Shown: positions 30,401-39,517, counted from the first letter of the stretch. The stretch: 64,000 bases of DNA from Saprospiraceae bacterium (GCA_016715405.1 JADKAE010000004.1:248001-312000), one strand, 5' to 3'. Numbers and translations: made by a program. Notes: a model not told the origin generated them from the letters alone.

Positions 30401-31564
30401 TTGCTGAGCTGGGATGCCTCTACCGATGACACCCAGGTATCGGGTTATATTATCTTGGTCGACGGCGTACCTTACGACACGGTACCGGCCGGCACGCTCA
30501 ATATTCTGGTAGGAGGCCTTGAGCCCACCACCCTGTATTCTTTTGAAGTGGCTGCTTTCGACCTGGCCGGCAATGTGTCGGCATATGCAGAACTCACGCT
30601 TAGCACTACCGAACCGCTCGAAACCGCCGAACCCGGCCTGGTGGCTCATTATCCATTTGATGGCAATGCCAACGACGCTACGCCGTATGCCAACCACGGC
30701 GTTATCGGCGGTAACCCTGTATTTCAAGTACCCGACCACCCCAACGGAGGTGGTATGAATATCAAATTCGATGGCGTACAAGATTCCGTACTGGCGCCTA
30801 ATGCCGTACAACTGTTATCGGATTATACTACCGTATCTTTCTGGATCAGAGTAGACGGGGTAAATATCCAGGACGCAGAAGCCTATATACTGGACTTTGG
30901 CCACTGGAACCAGCGCTGGAAAATATCGCTGCCCACCCTGCACTTGAAAATAGTGTGGACCACCAACAGCAACAACGCGCAATTCCCGAATTTTATCTCC
31001 GACATGGATAGCGGCGACGGCAACGAAATGGTCATCGGCTTCTGGTGGTATGTAACCATGGTACATGACGGCACAGATGACATCATCTACGTCAACGGTG
31101 TAGAGGCAAACAGAAAACCCGTGTTGGGCAAACTCAACAGCACTGCATTGCCTTTAGGTTTTGGCAACAACCCGATAGAAGGCGGACAGTATTTCAATGG
31201 AGCGCTTGACAATGTCAAGATCTACAACAAAGCGTTGACCGCCGAAGAAGCCGCCGCGCTTTACCAGAACGGTACGACAGGTATCGGAGAAGTAGACCTC
31301 GTGAATGCCTACATCGACCAGGTATTCCCGAGTCCGGCTACCGATCAGATCACGGTCAGGCACAGCCTCCCGTCTAATCAACCGCTGTTGCTGCGCGTAT
31401 TTGATACGCAAGGCAGGCAGGTAGACGCCTTCGCTTACAACCAAAGCGATGTGGCGAGCGGCCAGTTTTCGATCAATGTAAGCAACTATCCACAGGGACT
31501 TTATTCGCTCAATTTCATATTGGGCGGTAAAAACCTGGGATCGGTGAAGTTTAACAAACAGTAA
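27473..31564 (+). CDS. Surface protein with five LamG domains, two FN3 domains and T9SS signal
   Basis: An intact 1363-residue T9SS substrate. After the signal peptide (to about residue 25) there are four LamG domains starting near 27, 235, 447 and 654. Two FN3 domains start near 864 and 957, a fifth LamG near 1053, and a T9SS type A tail near 1278 ends in GSVKFNKQ. The LamG cores are nearly the same (GWQERWKISVPSHGKPVWTT, MDSGDGNTLT, WTHVVMVHDG). LamG folds bind or are linked to carbohydrates, so this is probably a multivalent glycan-binding surface protein serving the SusCD locus. Neither catalytic residues nor a GH domain is seen. Confidence 0.88.
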   Translation: MMKQLLHVVVFCLCCLLTVAGVYAQTPVAHYSFSGNAKDGSSFANNASVNGATLTQDAFGMSNSAMYFDGVQGAVRAPNAAHLNSPNATISFWINPESFPDQGEVYLLSFGGWQERWKISMPAHGKPVFTTHSGGACCSDMDSGTPLTLGAWTHVVMVHDGTKDIIYFDGVKVNEKNVSGALDATTHPLGIGYNPIDNANFFNGILDEVMLFDVALSDAQVTTLFNTLNTAPNIPDGKVAQYSFNGNGLDGTGFGGHADIFTATLTTDRFGYGKSALLCDGVQSEVTAPSSTHLNSPNTTVSFWVKPNSLPGNGEAFLLSLGGWQERWKISVPSHGKPVWTTNSTGGISDMDSGDGNTLTPGEWTHVVMVHNGLKDLIYLNGVQVAEKNVVGALNGTTHPLGIGFNPIDGGNWFDGALDEIEIYNIALSGTEIAALYTAQSTFPGSPDNLVADYSLNGNGTDDSQFYNHAELDGGATAAPNRHGWGSNALTGAAKADNSIALQSDYTTISFWVNPNSFPGTGEVYLLSNGGWQERWKISVPSHGKTVFTTHSGGACCSDMDSGTPLTVGVWTHVVMVHDGTKDKIFFNGVLVAEKNVAGALDKTRHPLGIGYDPIDNGGFFDGAIDDVQIYNVALDDATIAALYNAQNPEPVVGGPLVAYYAFSGNSRDETAYNNHASNASLGKDRFGKSNKAAAFDGASEVTAANSPQLNSPYTTVSFWVNPNSLPGNGEAFLLSFGGWQQRWKISVPSHGKPVWTTNNSGGISDMDSGDGNTLTVGAWTHVVMVHDGAKDKIYFDGVLVAEKNVTGTLNNTILPLGIGYNVIDGGNWFDGLLDEVQIYNVALDDAAIAALYADQSQPPAGGDNEAPNAPLNLAANVAFNNVELSWLPATDNVNVTAYNVYIDGVSALTTTATNAYFEALTPLTLYKFGVTAVDEAGNESLPTTLDVTTGPDETPDVTAPSVPGNLSGSPSFNSVLLSWDASTDDTQVSGYIILVDGVPYDTVPAGTLNILVGGLEPTTLYSFEVAAFDLAGNVSAYAELTLSTTEPLETAEPGLVAHYPFDGNANDATPYANHGVIGGNPVFQVPDHPNGGGMNIKFDGVQDSVLAPNAVQLLSDYTTVSFWIRVDGVNIQDAEAYILDFGHWNQRWKISLPTLHLKIVWTTNSNNAQFPNFISDMDSGDGNEMVIGFWWYVTMVHDGTDDIIYVNGVEANRKPVLGKLNSTALPLGFGNNPIEGGQYFNGALDNVKIYNKALTAEEAAALYQNGTTGIGEVDLVNAYIDQVFPSPATDQITVRHSLPSNQPLLLRVFDTQGRQVDAFAYNQSDVASGQFSINVSNYPQGLYSLNFILGGKNLGSVKFNKQ

Positions 31565-31577
31565 GTAGCATTTCATT

Positions 31578-31634
31578 ATTCACACAGGGGCACAACAGAT
31601 GCAATACTTGTATTTGTTGCGCCCTTGTGTGAAT
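31578..31634. repeat. 20-bp inverted repeat with 17-base loop
   Basis: The arms at 31578-31597 (ATTCACACAGGGGCACAACA) and 31615-31634 pair with only two mismatches. It lies between two plus-strand genes and has no T run, so it may be a hairpin in RNA or another member of the arm-spacer-arm class. Confidence 0.75.
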
Positions 31635-31654
31635 CTTTATCCCGATTCACTGTT

Positions 31655-32704
31655 ATGGTCACTCGTTTCACAGAAAATCCAATTCTCACCAAAAACGACA
31701 TCAAACCCAGCCGGCACGACTGGGTGGTGGAGTGTGTACTGAATCCAGGCGTCTTTCGTTTTGAAGGCAAAACCTGGCTGTTGTTGCGTGTGGCTGAGCG
31801 CCCCGTACAAAAGGAAGGGCTGGTGTCTTTCCCTGTAATGAATGGCGAGGGGCATTTTAATATCCTGGAGTTTGAAAAAGGCGACTCGAATCTCGATTTG
31901 TCGGATAGCCGTATGGTTGGTTATAAGGGCAAGACCTACCTATCTACTATTTCACACCTGCGCCTGGTGTGCAGCGATGACGGCGTCCACTTTTACGAAC
32001 CCGCCGATTTTCCGACCCAAATATTTGGCAGCGGCGTGCTGGAAACCTTCGGCATCGAAGACTGCAGGGTGAGCCATATTGAGGGGGCCTACTACCTTAC
32101 CTACACGCAGGTTTCGGAAAACGGCGTAGGCGTGGGATTGATGTCTACCCGCAATTGGCGAAATTTCACACGGGAGGGCATGATTTTGTCGCCCCACAAC
32201 AAAGATTGCGCGCTTTTTGAAGAAAAGGTCGAAGGCAAGTATTACTGTCTGCATCGCCCGTCGGGTATTGGGCTGGGCGGCAATTACATTTGGGTGGCCT
32301 CTTCGTACGACTTGTTGCATTGGGGCAAACACCACTGCATCCTGCAGACCCGCGAAGGCTGGTGGGATAGTGCCCGGGTTGGCGCCGGCGCCGCACCCAT
32401 CAAAACGCCGGAGGGCTGGCTTGAAATTTACCACGGCGCTGACTACCAGCACCGCTATTGCCTGGGCGCTATTCTGCTCGATCTACACGATCCATCTCAG
32501 GTGCTGGCCCGCTCGCACCACCCTCTTCTGGAACCTACTTCCGATTACGAAAAAACCGGCTTTTTCGGCAACGTCATTTTTACCAACGGCCATCTCGTAG
32601 ACGGCGATGAGATAACGATGTATTACGGCGCTTCCGACGAAGTGATCTGTGGAGCTACGCTGTCAATCGAAGAGATTTTGGCGGATATATTGAAGACGGC
32701 TTAG
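31655..32704 (+). CDS. Glycoside hydrolase family 130 protein
   Basis: A 349-residue five-bladed propeller enzyme of the GH130 type, which phosphorolyses or hydrolyses beta-mannosides. Typical stretches are LNPGVFRFEGKTWLLLRVAE, FGIEDCRVSHIEGAYYLTYT (the region of the catalytic aspartate), HNKDCALFEEKV and the C-terminal GAAPIKTPEGWLEIYHGAD. There is no signal peptide, so it acts in the cytoplasm. The ATG at 31655 gives the family start. It is convergent with the ABC importer cluster, which contains a second GH130 enzyme, so both probably process imported mannosides. Confidence 0.85.
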   Translation: MVTRFTENPILTKNDIKPSRHDWVVECVLNPGVFRFEGKTWLLLRVAERPVQKEGLVSFPVMNGEGHFNILEFEKGDSNLDLSDSRMVGYKGKTYLSTISHLRLVCSDDGVHFYEPADFPTQIFGSGVLETFGIEDCRVSHIEGAYYLTYTQVSENGVGVGLMSTRNWRNFTREGMILSPHNKDCALFEEKVEGKYYCLHRPSGIGLGGNYIWVASSYDLLHWGKHHCILQTREGWWDSARVGAGAAPIKTPEGWLEIYHGADYQHRYCLGAILLDLHDPSQVLARSHHPLLEPTSDYEKTGFFGNVIFTNGHLVDGDEITMYYGASDEVICGATLSIEEILADILKTA

Positions 32705-32710
32705 TCGTTC

Positions 32711-33811
32711 CTAATTGGAAACCACCTCCCCCGTTTCGTTGTCAAAAAAATGGATTTTCTCCAAATCTATCCATAGCGTCATTTTGCAGGGCGGATCTAC
32801 AGCTTCATCGGCGGAAAGGCGGGCGGTAAACTGCACGTCTTGTAGCTGAGCAAAAGCGAAACTCTCGTACCCCAGCCGCTCCACAAGTTGAATATCGGCT
32901 TCAAACGAGGCGTAATTCGATCGGTCTTTCTCCGGGCGGGCATGGATATGCTCGGGGCGGATCCCCATAGTGATTTCTTTGCCGATATAGGCCTCCAATG
33001 CCTGGCGTTTGCCGAGTTGGGCCACCAGCGCGTTTGATTTATCTTTAAAAAATAACCCATTTTCTCCTTTACCAATGGCGCCCTCGACAAAGTTCATGGG
33101 CGGCGAACCGATAAATCCGGCTACAAACCGGTTTTTGGGGTGATTATAAAGGTTGTAAGGCGTGTCAATCTGTTGTATTTCTCCTTTGTTGATCACTGCA
33201 ATGCGGTCGCCCAGGGTCATTGCTTCTACCTGGTCGTGGGTAACGTAAACCACCGTGGTTTGCAGCTTTTGGTGCAGGCGGGCGATTTCGAGGCGCATTT
33301 GTCCGCGCAGTTTGGCGTCGAGGTTGCTCAGGGGTTCGTCGAAGAGGAATACCTTGGGGTTGCGCACAATGGCCCGGCCAATGGCTACCCGCTGCCGCTG
33401 TCCGCCCGACATAGCCTTCGGCTTGCGGTCCAGCAAGGGTTCAATTTCCAGGATGTGGGCGGCTTCCATTACCTTTTCGCGGATGGTTTTTTTGTCCAGG
33501 CCGCTTATTTTTAAACAAAAGGCAAGGTTGTCATACGCCGTCATATGCGGGTACAGGGCATAATTCTGGAATACGATGGCAATATCTCGATCCTTCGGGG
33601 GCAGGTCGTTGACTATTTTGTCGGCTATCCACAATTGGCCCGAGCTGATCTCTTCCAAGCCGGCGATCATGCGCAATAGCGTGGATTTGCCGCAGCCCGA
33701 CGGCCCCACGAGCACCATGAATTCTTTGTCCCGGATTTCCAAATCGACGTCTTTGATGACGTTAACTTTGCCGAAGTTTTTGCTGACCTTTTCAAATCGA
33801 ATGGATGCCAT
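32711..33811 (-). CDS. Sugar ABC transporter ATP-binding protein (MalK/UgpC type)
   Basis: A 366-residue ATPase of a carbohydrate importer. Walker A is GPSGCGKST, the signature is MSGGQRQRVAIGRA, Walker B is VFLFDEPLSNLDAKL, and the switch His is in VYVTHDQVEAM. A C-terminal TOBE/OB region (about 235-366) with MGIRPEHIHA is typical of the MalK group. It is the last gene of a minus-strand cluster with two permeases and a binding protein, so it powers that importer. Confidence 0.93.
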   Translation of the reverse strand: MASIRFEKVSKNFGKVNVIKDVDLEIRDKEFMVLVGPSGCGKSTLLRMIAGLEEISSGQLWIADKIVNDLPPKDRDIAIVFQNYALYPHMTAYDNLAFCLKISGLDKKTIREKVMEAAHILEIEPLLDRKPKAMSGGQRQRVAIGRAIVRNPKVFLFDEPLSNLDAKLRGQMRLEIARLHQKLQTTVVYVTHDQVEAMTLGDRIAVINKGEIQQIDTPYNLYNHPKNRFVAGFIGSPPMNFVEGAIGKGENGLFFKDKSNALVAQLGKRQALEAYIGKEITMGIRPEHIHARPEKDRSNYASFEADIQLVERLGYESFAFAQLQDVQFTARLSADEAVDPPCKMTLWIDLEKIHFFDNETGEVVSN

Positions 33812-33825
33812 GGTGCTGTTTTTGT

Positions 33826-33930
33826 TGGACTATTGGACTATTAGACTATTGGACTTTTGGACTGATGAATTAGGAAAGAAAAAATCACTCCCTCGCCCCC
33901 TCTCCCCCTCTCCCCCTCGCCCTCTCCACC
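33826..33930. repeat. Octad array TGGACTAT, then CT-rich array
   Basis: TGGACTAT, TAGACTAT and TGGACTTT units lie at 33830-33868. A CCCTCTCC-type array at 33893-33930 encodes the last residues of the next gene (RARGRGGEGARE). Confidence 0.8.
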
Positions 33931-35150
33931 GCCTGCAGGCTCAGCAGCGCTTCTATAGTAGACTCGGCGCCGGAATTGCGGTTCACGGTTGAATCGCGGT
34001 TGATGCCGTCGAAGGTGCGGCCGGTGGCTGGGTCGTACATAGCTTGCCCTGCAGGATTGCTGCCCGAAAACCAGGTAGCCAGGCGCTCCGCTGTTTGAGC
34101 GTAAAACTTATCACCGGTAATGCGATAAGCTTCAACAGCCGCAAGGATCATAGGACTTATATCATAGGCGATCTGCGTAAAATGTTTGGGGTCTTTTATT
34201 TCCATTTGTTGCGCTTCGCTTACCAGCCTAAACTCGTGCAGATAACCTTTTTCGATACAATAAGGATAAAAATACCGCACTTCGTCCAACGCAGCCTCAA
34301 TAAAGGGGTCGTAATCCAATATGCGCCCGGCGTAAAGCAGGGCATAAGCCTGCGAGTTGCCCCAGGCGTGCCAGTAGTTTTGCCAGCTCAAAAAGGCGTA
34401 ATAAGGCGGAGTTTTCTCGTTGCCGTATTGCACGCGAAGTAATTGACTACCAAGGCTTACAAGTAGTACCCGGGCATCTTCTATGGGATTGAACTGGTAG
34501 TAGTTGGCCAACCCGACCATCATTACTGCCGCCTGGTCGGCGCCCAATTCCGCCAGGCATTGGGGCACGGCAATCCCTTCAAAATAGACTAGTTGGGTGT
34601 CCTCATCGCATATCGGTTTCATTTTTGCAAATAAAACATCCATTGCGGGGCGACTTTTTTGTTGCAGCTCTTTCAATTCGGGCGCCTTCAACAAGTTGAG
34701 CTCCGACAGCGCCCAGAAGGCCCGCCACGACCACCACGAGGCTACGGCTTCGCTATTGCGGTGGGTTTTGTTGATCTCTCCGCCCGGCAGCAGGAAGTTG
34801 TAGAAATAGCCGTTTTCTGCCTGCATATACAGCAAAAACTCCGTCAAACCCCGGATTTTTTTCAACCCATCGGCGCCTGGTTTGGAGGCGTATTGCCGGC
34901 AGTACCATACCAGCGCCCTTGCTACATCGTCTACGCAGGTAAAACCCTCGTCTTCATCGCCCACATGCCGGTAGTCGGGCGCTTCGCAGTATATCCAGAC
35001 GGCGCCGAGGCGGCGGTCGCCCACCTGGACTTCTTCGTAAAGATGATCAAGGTGAGCGGTATTGAGCCGGAAAGGAGTTGTAATGTTCCTCGTGGGGAAA
35101 CAAGACGTTAGCAATACCGACAAAATGCCGATGAACAGTGTTTTTTTCAT
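33885..35150 (-). CDS. Lipoprotein, toroid-like glycan-active candidate
   Basis: A 421-residue lipoprotein; the lipobox is in LLTSCFPT. The body has repeated aromatic helical segments (CVDDVARALVWYCRQYAS, SEAVASWWSWRAFWALSELN, FLSWQNYWHAWGNSQAYALL) in the style of an alpha/alpha toroid glycosidase or epimerase. I do not recognise the exact family and no catalytic residue can be named. Its start overlaps the stop of the GH130 gene by four bases (ATGA), so the two are translationally coupled. The last dozen residues are encoded by a CT-rich repeat array. It probably trims a mannose-containing glycan in the periplasm. Confidence 0.7.
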   Translation of the reverse strand: MKKTLFIGILSVLLTSCFPTRNITTPFRLNTAHLDHLYEEVQVGDRRLGAVWIYCEAPDYRHVGDEDEGFTCVDDVARALVWYCRQYASKPGADGLKKIRGLTEFLLYMQAENGYFYNFLLPGGEINKTHRNSEAVASWWSWRAFWALSELNLLKAPELKELQQKSRPAMDVLFAKMKPICDEDTQLVYFEGIAVPQCLAELGADQAAVMMVGLANYYQFNPIEDARVLLVSLGSQLLRVQYGNEKTPPYYAFLSWQNYWHAWGNSQAYALLYAGRILDYDPFIEAALDEVRYFYPYCIEKGYLHEFRLVSEAQQMEIKDPKHFTQIAYDISPMILAAVEAYRITGDKFYAQTAERLATWFSGSNPAGQAMYDPATGRTFDGINRDSTVNRNSGAESTIEALLSLQAVERARGRGGEGARE

Positions 35151-36402
35151 TTTTTGGTGCTTAAAAGTTCCCTGAGCACTGTGTCTATCTCTGTCACGGC
35201 AAAGCTTATCGCGTAATCCGACATGGCATGGGGTATGACCAGTTTTTCTCCGTGCGCAAGCAGTCCGCAGGTATAGAGCACATTGGGTACGTAGCCTTCG
35301 CGTTCTTCTTCGTTTGGGCTGAGCAGCGGTTGCTCCATGCTGGCCAGCACCTTACCGGGGTCATGTAAATCGAGCAAGGTAAAACTCAGCACGTATGTCC
35401 GCATGGGGCCTACCGCGTGGGTGAGCAACAGCCAGCCTTGCGGAGTTTTTATAGGGCTGCCGCAATTGCCCATTTGCAGCATCTCCCAGCCGTGTTTGGG
35501 TTGCTGCAAGGGGCTGTATTCGTCCCAACAGTATAAATCATCGGAGTACATGATGGATAAGTTTCGACCGCCCTGCCGGCCTATCATGGCGTATTTTCCC
35601 TGCACCCTTTCCGGAAAAAGTGCAAAACCTTTGTCGAAAGCGGCTTTGCCGGAAAAAGGACGGATTTTGAAATGCTGAAAATCCGGCGTTTCTATTAAAT
35701 GGGGGTGAATAGACTTGCCGTTGTATGCCGTATAAGTAGCGAAGAAAAGGGTTTTTTCCTTATCGGTAAATTGGACAAAACGAGCGTCTTCCATGCCGTT
35801 GGATTCTGCAATGGAATGTGGATACAACACCCGGGCGCTGAGTGGCGTGTCGGGGGTGAAATCCACGCTGTAGTACCCATCAGCCACCACATTCATAGGC
35901 TGCCCACAGGTCAGCTTGGGAGATACCGGCTCCAGGATTATTTCGCCGGCGGCGCTTATCACGCCGGTTTGAAAAACGATGGAGGAAATATGGCCTTCTC
36001 CAGTGGCTCTGAGCGACATGAGAAATCGAAGGTCGCCTTGCGCCAGCCCGCTTTGGTCGGGGTGCGGCACGATGGAGGGATTAAACAGCGCGGCCGCTTG
36101 TATGCTGTATTCATGGGTGAAATAGGCGCCGGTGAGTAGTTTTTGGTATAGGACAAATCGCTGTGCACATACGAAGCCAGCCGGGCATAACTATCCAGAA
36201 AAGCCGCTTTTAGGTTAAAATGCCGTTTTTCAAAACCAACGAGGACCTCCTGCAACTGCGCTTCGGCGACGGCATCATCCAGCCCGCTCACGTATTCTAT
36301 CACAGGCTTAAACCGGGAGGCATCCCTGAAGTCCAAAAATTTGAGGATTACTTTCCTCGGGTCGGCTTTGAGCCGGATATCCGTTCTTTTGATGTCGATC
36401 AT
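35147..36402 (-). CDS. Glycoside hydrolase family 130 protein, long form, frameshifted
   Basis: A second GH130 enzyme, about 418 residues. An N-terminal helical extension (about 1-110, KVILKFLDFRDASR) precedes the propeller. Joining the frames gives KLLTGAYFTHEYSIQAAAL, FNPSIVPHPDQ and RFLMSLRATGEGH, which are typical of the mannosylglucose phosphorylase-like group. The aspartate region is SNGMEDARFVQF and the C-terminal conserved strand is GSPIKTPQGWLLLTHAVG. One base is missing near 36145-36151. It is coupled to the toroid lipoprotein by an ATGA overlap. Confidence 0.85.
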
Positions 36403-36417
36403 AGTTGAATATTTAGG

Positions 36418-37242
36418 TCAACCTTTCAAACCTGTTGAAGCCATACTCTGAATAAAATGCCGCTGGAAGATCGCGTAAGCGATGATAATAGGCAAGGCCA
36501 GCACAACCGCCGAGGCCAACTTTACGCCCAGCTGCGCCTCCGCCCTGCCGCCCACGGCAAACAAGGTGACGAGTTGCGGCATGGTCATCAATTTCTCTTC
36601 GCGGATGACGATGAGCGGCCACAGCACATCGTTCCAGGAGTTCATGAAGGTGAGAATGCCCACCGTGATGATCGTGGGGATGATATTGGGCCATAAAATC
36701 TGGAAAATGATGCGAAGTTCCCCGCAGCCGTCCACCCGGGCGGAATGGATGAGGTCGTCGGGAATGCTTTTGAAGGCTTGCCGGAATAACAGGATGGCAA
36801 ACGCGCTGTTCAGCGCCGGCACTACCAGCGCCGCCAGGGTGTCTATCCACTGGAATTTGACCATCAAAATGTAATTGGGTATGAGGGTAATTTGAAAGGG
36901 CAGGGTCATGGTGAAGATGATGATAAAAAATAGCATGTTTCGGCCCCTGAAAGGCAATTTGGCCAGCGCATATCCGGTAGTGGAGCCAAATATCAATACC
37001 CCCAGCGTGGATAACCCCGCCACTATTACGCTGTTGAGCAATGACCGCCAAATGGGAATTTTACCGGCCATCTGCGCATAATTGTCCCAGGTGATTCCTT
37101 TCGGCGCTACGCCCAATTCCCCGATCTGCGCCTCCGGCGTCAACGAAGCCAATATCATCCAATAAAATGGATACAAAAATGACAAGGCCGCCCCTCCCAG
37201 CAGCACGTATAAAATGATTTTGTATGGCTTTAAATTCCCCAT
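36418..37242 (-). CDS. Carbohydrate ABC transporter permease (MalG type)
   Basis: An inner-membrane permease of 274 residues with six predicted helices. The EAA-type loop that contacts the ATPase is SARVDGCGELRIIFQILWP. The N-terminus (YKIILYVLLGGAALSFLYPF) and LTPEAQIGELGVAPKGITWD are usual for the MalG/UgpE group. It pairs with the MalF-type permease just upstream. Confidence 0.92.
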   Translation of the reverse strand: MGNLKPYKIILYVLLGGAALSFLYPFYWMILASLTPEAQIGELGVAPKGITWDNYAQMAGKIPIWRSLLNSVIVAGLSTLGVLIFGSTTGYALAKLPFRGRNMLFFIIIFTMTLPFQITLIPNYILMVKFQWIDTLAALVVPALNSAFAILLFRQAFKSIPDDLIHSARVDGCGELRIIFQILWPNIIPTIITVGILTFMNSWNDVLWPLIVIREEKLMTMPQLVTLFAVGGRAEAQLGVKLASAVVLALPIIIAYAIFQRHFIQSMASTGLKG

Positions 37243-37255
37243 GTTGAATTGATTA

Positions 37256-37302
37256 AAAAATCATTCGTAATCCGTAATTCGTCATTCGTCATTCTCAATC
37301 GC
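37256..37302. repeat. Heptad array (TCATTCG / TAATCCG)
   Basis: TCATTCG, TAATCCG, TAATTCG, TCATTCG and TCATTCT units lie between the two permease genes. The last reaches the stop region of the MalF-type gene. Confidence 0.75.
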
Positions 37303-38133
37303 ATATTTCTGCACCGCCACCACCGCCATAATTAGCATGGCAAAAAATAATCCCAGCGTAGCGGAATACCCCATGTGATAATAGCCGAAAGCTTGTTTGT
37401 ATATATAAAGCATCGCCGACAGCGTGCTATTCAAAGGGCCGCCGTCGGTCATGATATAGGGCTCGATAAACAAACTAAATCCGCCGAGGGTGGAGAGTAT
37501 CACCACCATGAAAAACGTGGGATTAATGGCCGGAAATGTGATATATCTGAATTGCTGCCAGGAAGATGCGCCGTCCACTTCTGCCGCCTCATAATAACTC
37601 CTGGGCACGGTTTGCAGCCCCACCAGAAATAAGATTACGTACAAACCCACGTTTTTCCAGGTCGCCATGATCGCGATAGATATGATAGCCATGTGGGGGT
37701 TCGACAACCATTCTACCCGGCCCAGTCCCATATTAATCAACAAGCGATTTAGCAAGCCCGTTTCCAATCCATAAAGCTGTTGCCAAAGGATGGTGACCAC
37801 TACCCCCGATATGACGACCGGCAGGAAAAACGATGCTCGAAAAAATCCCCGCGCAAATAGTTTTTGATTGAGAAAATAAGCCAGGGCCAGCGATATTATT
37901 ATTTGCAGCGGAATGTGTACCAGTAAAAACTGGAAGGTATTTAAAATGGCTTTCCAGAATAACCTGTCGTTAAATAAACGCCAATAATTACCCCACCCCA
38001 CGTATTCCATTGGGGCAATGATGTTCCATTTGTGAAAGGTGAGCACAATGGAAAATACCACAGGGAACAGCACGAATAGCGCCAGGTGCAGCAAATAAGG
38101 TGATACGATGAAGTAGGGTAATGTTTTTTTCAT
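37282..38133 (-). CDS. Sugar ABC transporter permease (MalF type)
   Basis: An inner-membrane permease of 283 residues with six predicted helices. The ATPase-contact loop is YYEAAEVDGASSWQQFRYIT. The N-terminal MKKTLPYFIVSPYLLHLALF and the IAIMATWKNVGLYVILFL segment are typical of MalF/UgpA-type subunits of about this size. It forms the channel with the MalG-type subunit. Confidence 0.92.
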   Translation of the reverse strand: MKKTLPYFIVSPYLLHLALFVLFPVVFSIVLTFHKWNIIAPMEYVGWGNYWRLFNDRLFWKAILNTFQFLLVHIPLQIIISLALAYFLNQKLFARGFFRASFFLPVVISGVVVTILWQQLYGLETGLLNRLLINMGLGRVEWLSNPHMAIISIAIMATWKNVGLYVILFLVGLQTVPRSYYEAAEVDGASSWQQFRYITFPAINPTFFMVVILSTLGGFSLFIEPYIMTDGGPLNSTLSAMLYIYKQAFGYYHMGYSATLGLFFAMLIMAVVAVQKYAIENDE

Positions 38134-38149
38134 ATTGGTGTCACAAAAT

Positions 38150-38196
38150 TTCGTAAACTCTCTCCCTCTCTCACTCCCTCCCTCTCACACTCTCCA
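38150..38196. repeat. CT-rich short-period array
   Basis: CTCTCCCTCTCTCACTCCCT-type units begin before and run into the 3' end of the binding-protein gene, encoding its final SVRGRE residues. Confidence 0.7.
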
Positions 38197-39502
38197 GCAG
38201 CACATTCACCGCCCGTTCCGCGTCAGCTACCGCCTCTTCGGGAGTTTTGGTCTGGTACAATACGCAGGCTTCGTATTCCTGCGATAAAATATCAAACACC
38301 TCGATAAGCACTTCGCAATTGTCGGCGCCTTTGACGTGTTTAGCCTGCCGGGCAAAAACCTGTAGTTTGGGGTTTTGGGCAAAAAAGGCCTGAAAAGCGG
38401 GTTTGAGATCTAAATCTTTTCTGCGTGGCAACTGGTTGGTGGTTTGCAAAAACTGCAGGTCGCCCTCCTCGCTTAGCATCGTTTTGATAAACTCGAAGGC
38501 CAGTTGCGGATTTTTGCAGGTATTGAAAATGACCATGCTTTTGGGGTCGCAATAAGTATACACAGGGCCTTTGTGGCCGTCGGGTACGGGTATGGGGCCG
38601 AAGTCGTACGTAAAGCCTTTTCGCTTGTATTTTTCCAGGTATTCGATTTCCCAGGGGCCGGTCCACTTGGTGGCGTATTTTTCGGCGACGAACAAGTCCT
38701 GTCCTGCCGATTCTACCTGCCGGGAAAAATAATTATTGCGGTACAGGGTCTGCAAAAAGCGGAATGCTTCGACGGCGTGTTCGTTATTAAAATTCGCCCG
38801 GCCGTCTTTTACGAGGGGCATCCCGCCGGAGGCTGCCAGGTACAGGGGGTAAAAATTGAACAGGCGCTGGTACCAGGCCAGCTTGACGGAAGTATTGCCA
38901 AACCATTGGTCGACATAGCCGTCGCCATCGGTGTCTTTTTTGAAATTTTCTGCCGCTTGCAAGTAGGCGGAATATGTCACGGGAATGCTATCCAGGCCCA
39001 TTTCTTTCAAAATGCGCCGGTTATGGATGGTCATGATGGGGTTTATCTTCCAGGGAACCTGGTAGATGTGGCCGTCGCTGGAGGTGATTTCCCGAATGGT
39101 GAGGGAGTCGCAGCGCGACTGGATAAATTCCATAAATCCGTCCAGGGTATCGAGCGGCACCAGTATACCCGACTGGCTGTAAAACTCCACCAGCCCCTGC
39201 CAGATATTAGAATAGATATCGGGGGTGGTTTTGGCGACTACGGCTGCCAGGATGATCTCTTCGCTCGATTGCCCTTCGGGTACGGGCTGGTATTTGACCG
39301 GGCTATCCGGGTGCCCGGCGTTCCACCGATCCACCGACCATTGCGCAAACTTGATTTCGCCGCCGTTGTTGGAAGACCAGTACTCGATGGCGTGCCGGTT
39401 GTCGCCGTTTTCTTTTTGGCACGAAGCAAATAACAGTGCCGCCCCAAGCAGGTACAAGACTACATACCCCGGATTGAAAAATTGCAATAGTTTTTTTGCC
39501 AT
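38171..39502 (-). CDS. Extracellular sugar-binding lipoprotein of ABC importer
   Basis: A 443-residue periplasmic-binding-protein (SBP_bac_1 type) anchored by a lipobox in ALLFASCQKE. Class features include EIILAAVVAKTTPDIYSNIW near the hinge, FMEFIQSR, VPWKINPIMTIHNRRILKEM and KWTGPWEIEYLEKY. In a Gram-negative cell it would sit in the periplasm, facing the inner-membrane permeases. The ligand is not evident from sequence, but linkage to two GH130 enzymes points to mannosides. Confidence 0.9.
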   Translation of the reverse strand: MAKKLLQFFNPGYVVLYLLGAALLFASCQKENGDNRHAIEYWSSNNGGEIKFAQWSVDRWNAGHPDSPVKYQPVPEGQSSEEIILAAVVAKTTPDIYSNIWQGLVEFYSQSGILVPLDTLDGFMEFIQSRCDSLTIREITSSDGHIYQVPWKINPIMTIHNRRILKEMGLDSIPVTYSAYLQAAENFKKDTDGDGYVDQWFGNTSVKLAWYQRLFNFYPLYLAASGGMPLVKDGRANFNNEHAVEAFRFLQTLYRNNYFSRQVESAGQDLFVAEKYATKWTGPWEIEYLEKYKRKGFTYDFGPIPVPDGHKGPVYTYCDPKSMVIFNTCKNPQLAFEFIKTMLSEEGDLQFLQTTNQLPRRKDLDLKPAFQAFFAQNPKLQVFARQAKHVKGADNCEVLIEVFDILSQEYEACVLYQTKTPEEAVADAERAVNVLLESVRGRE

Positions 39503-39517
39503 TGTGGTTATTCCAAT

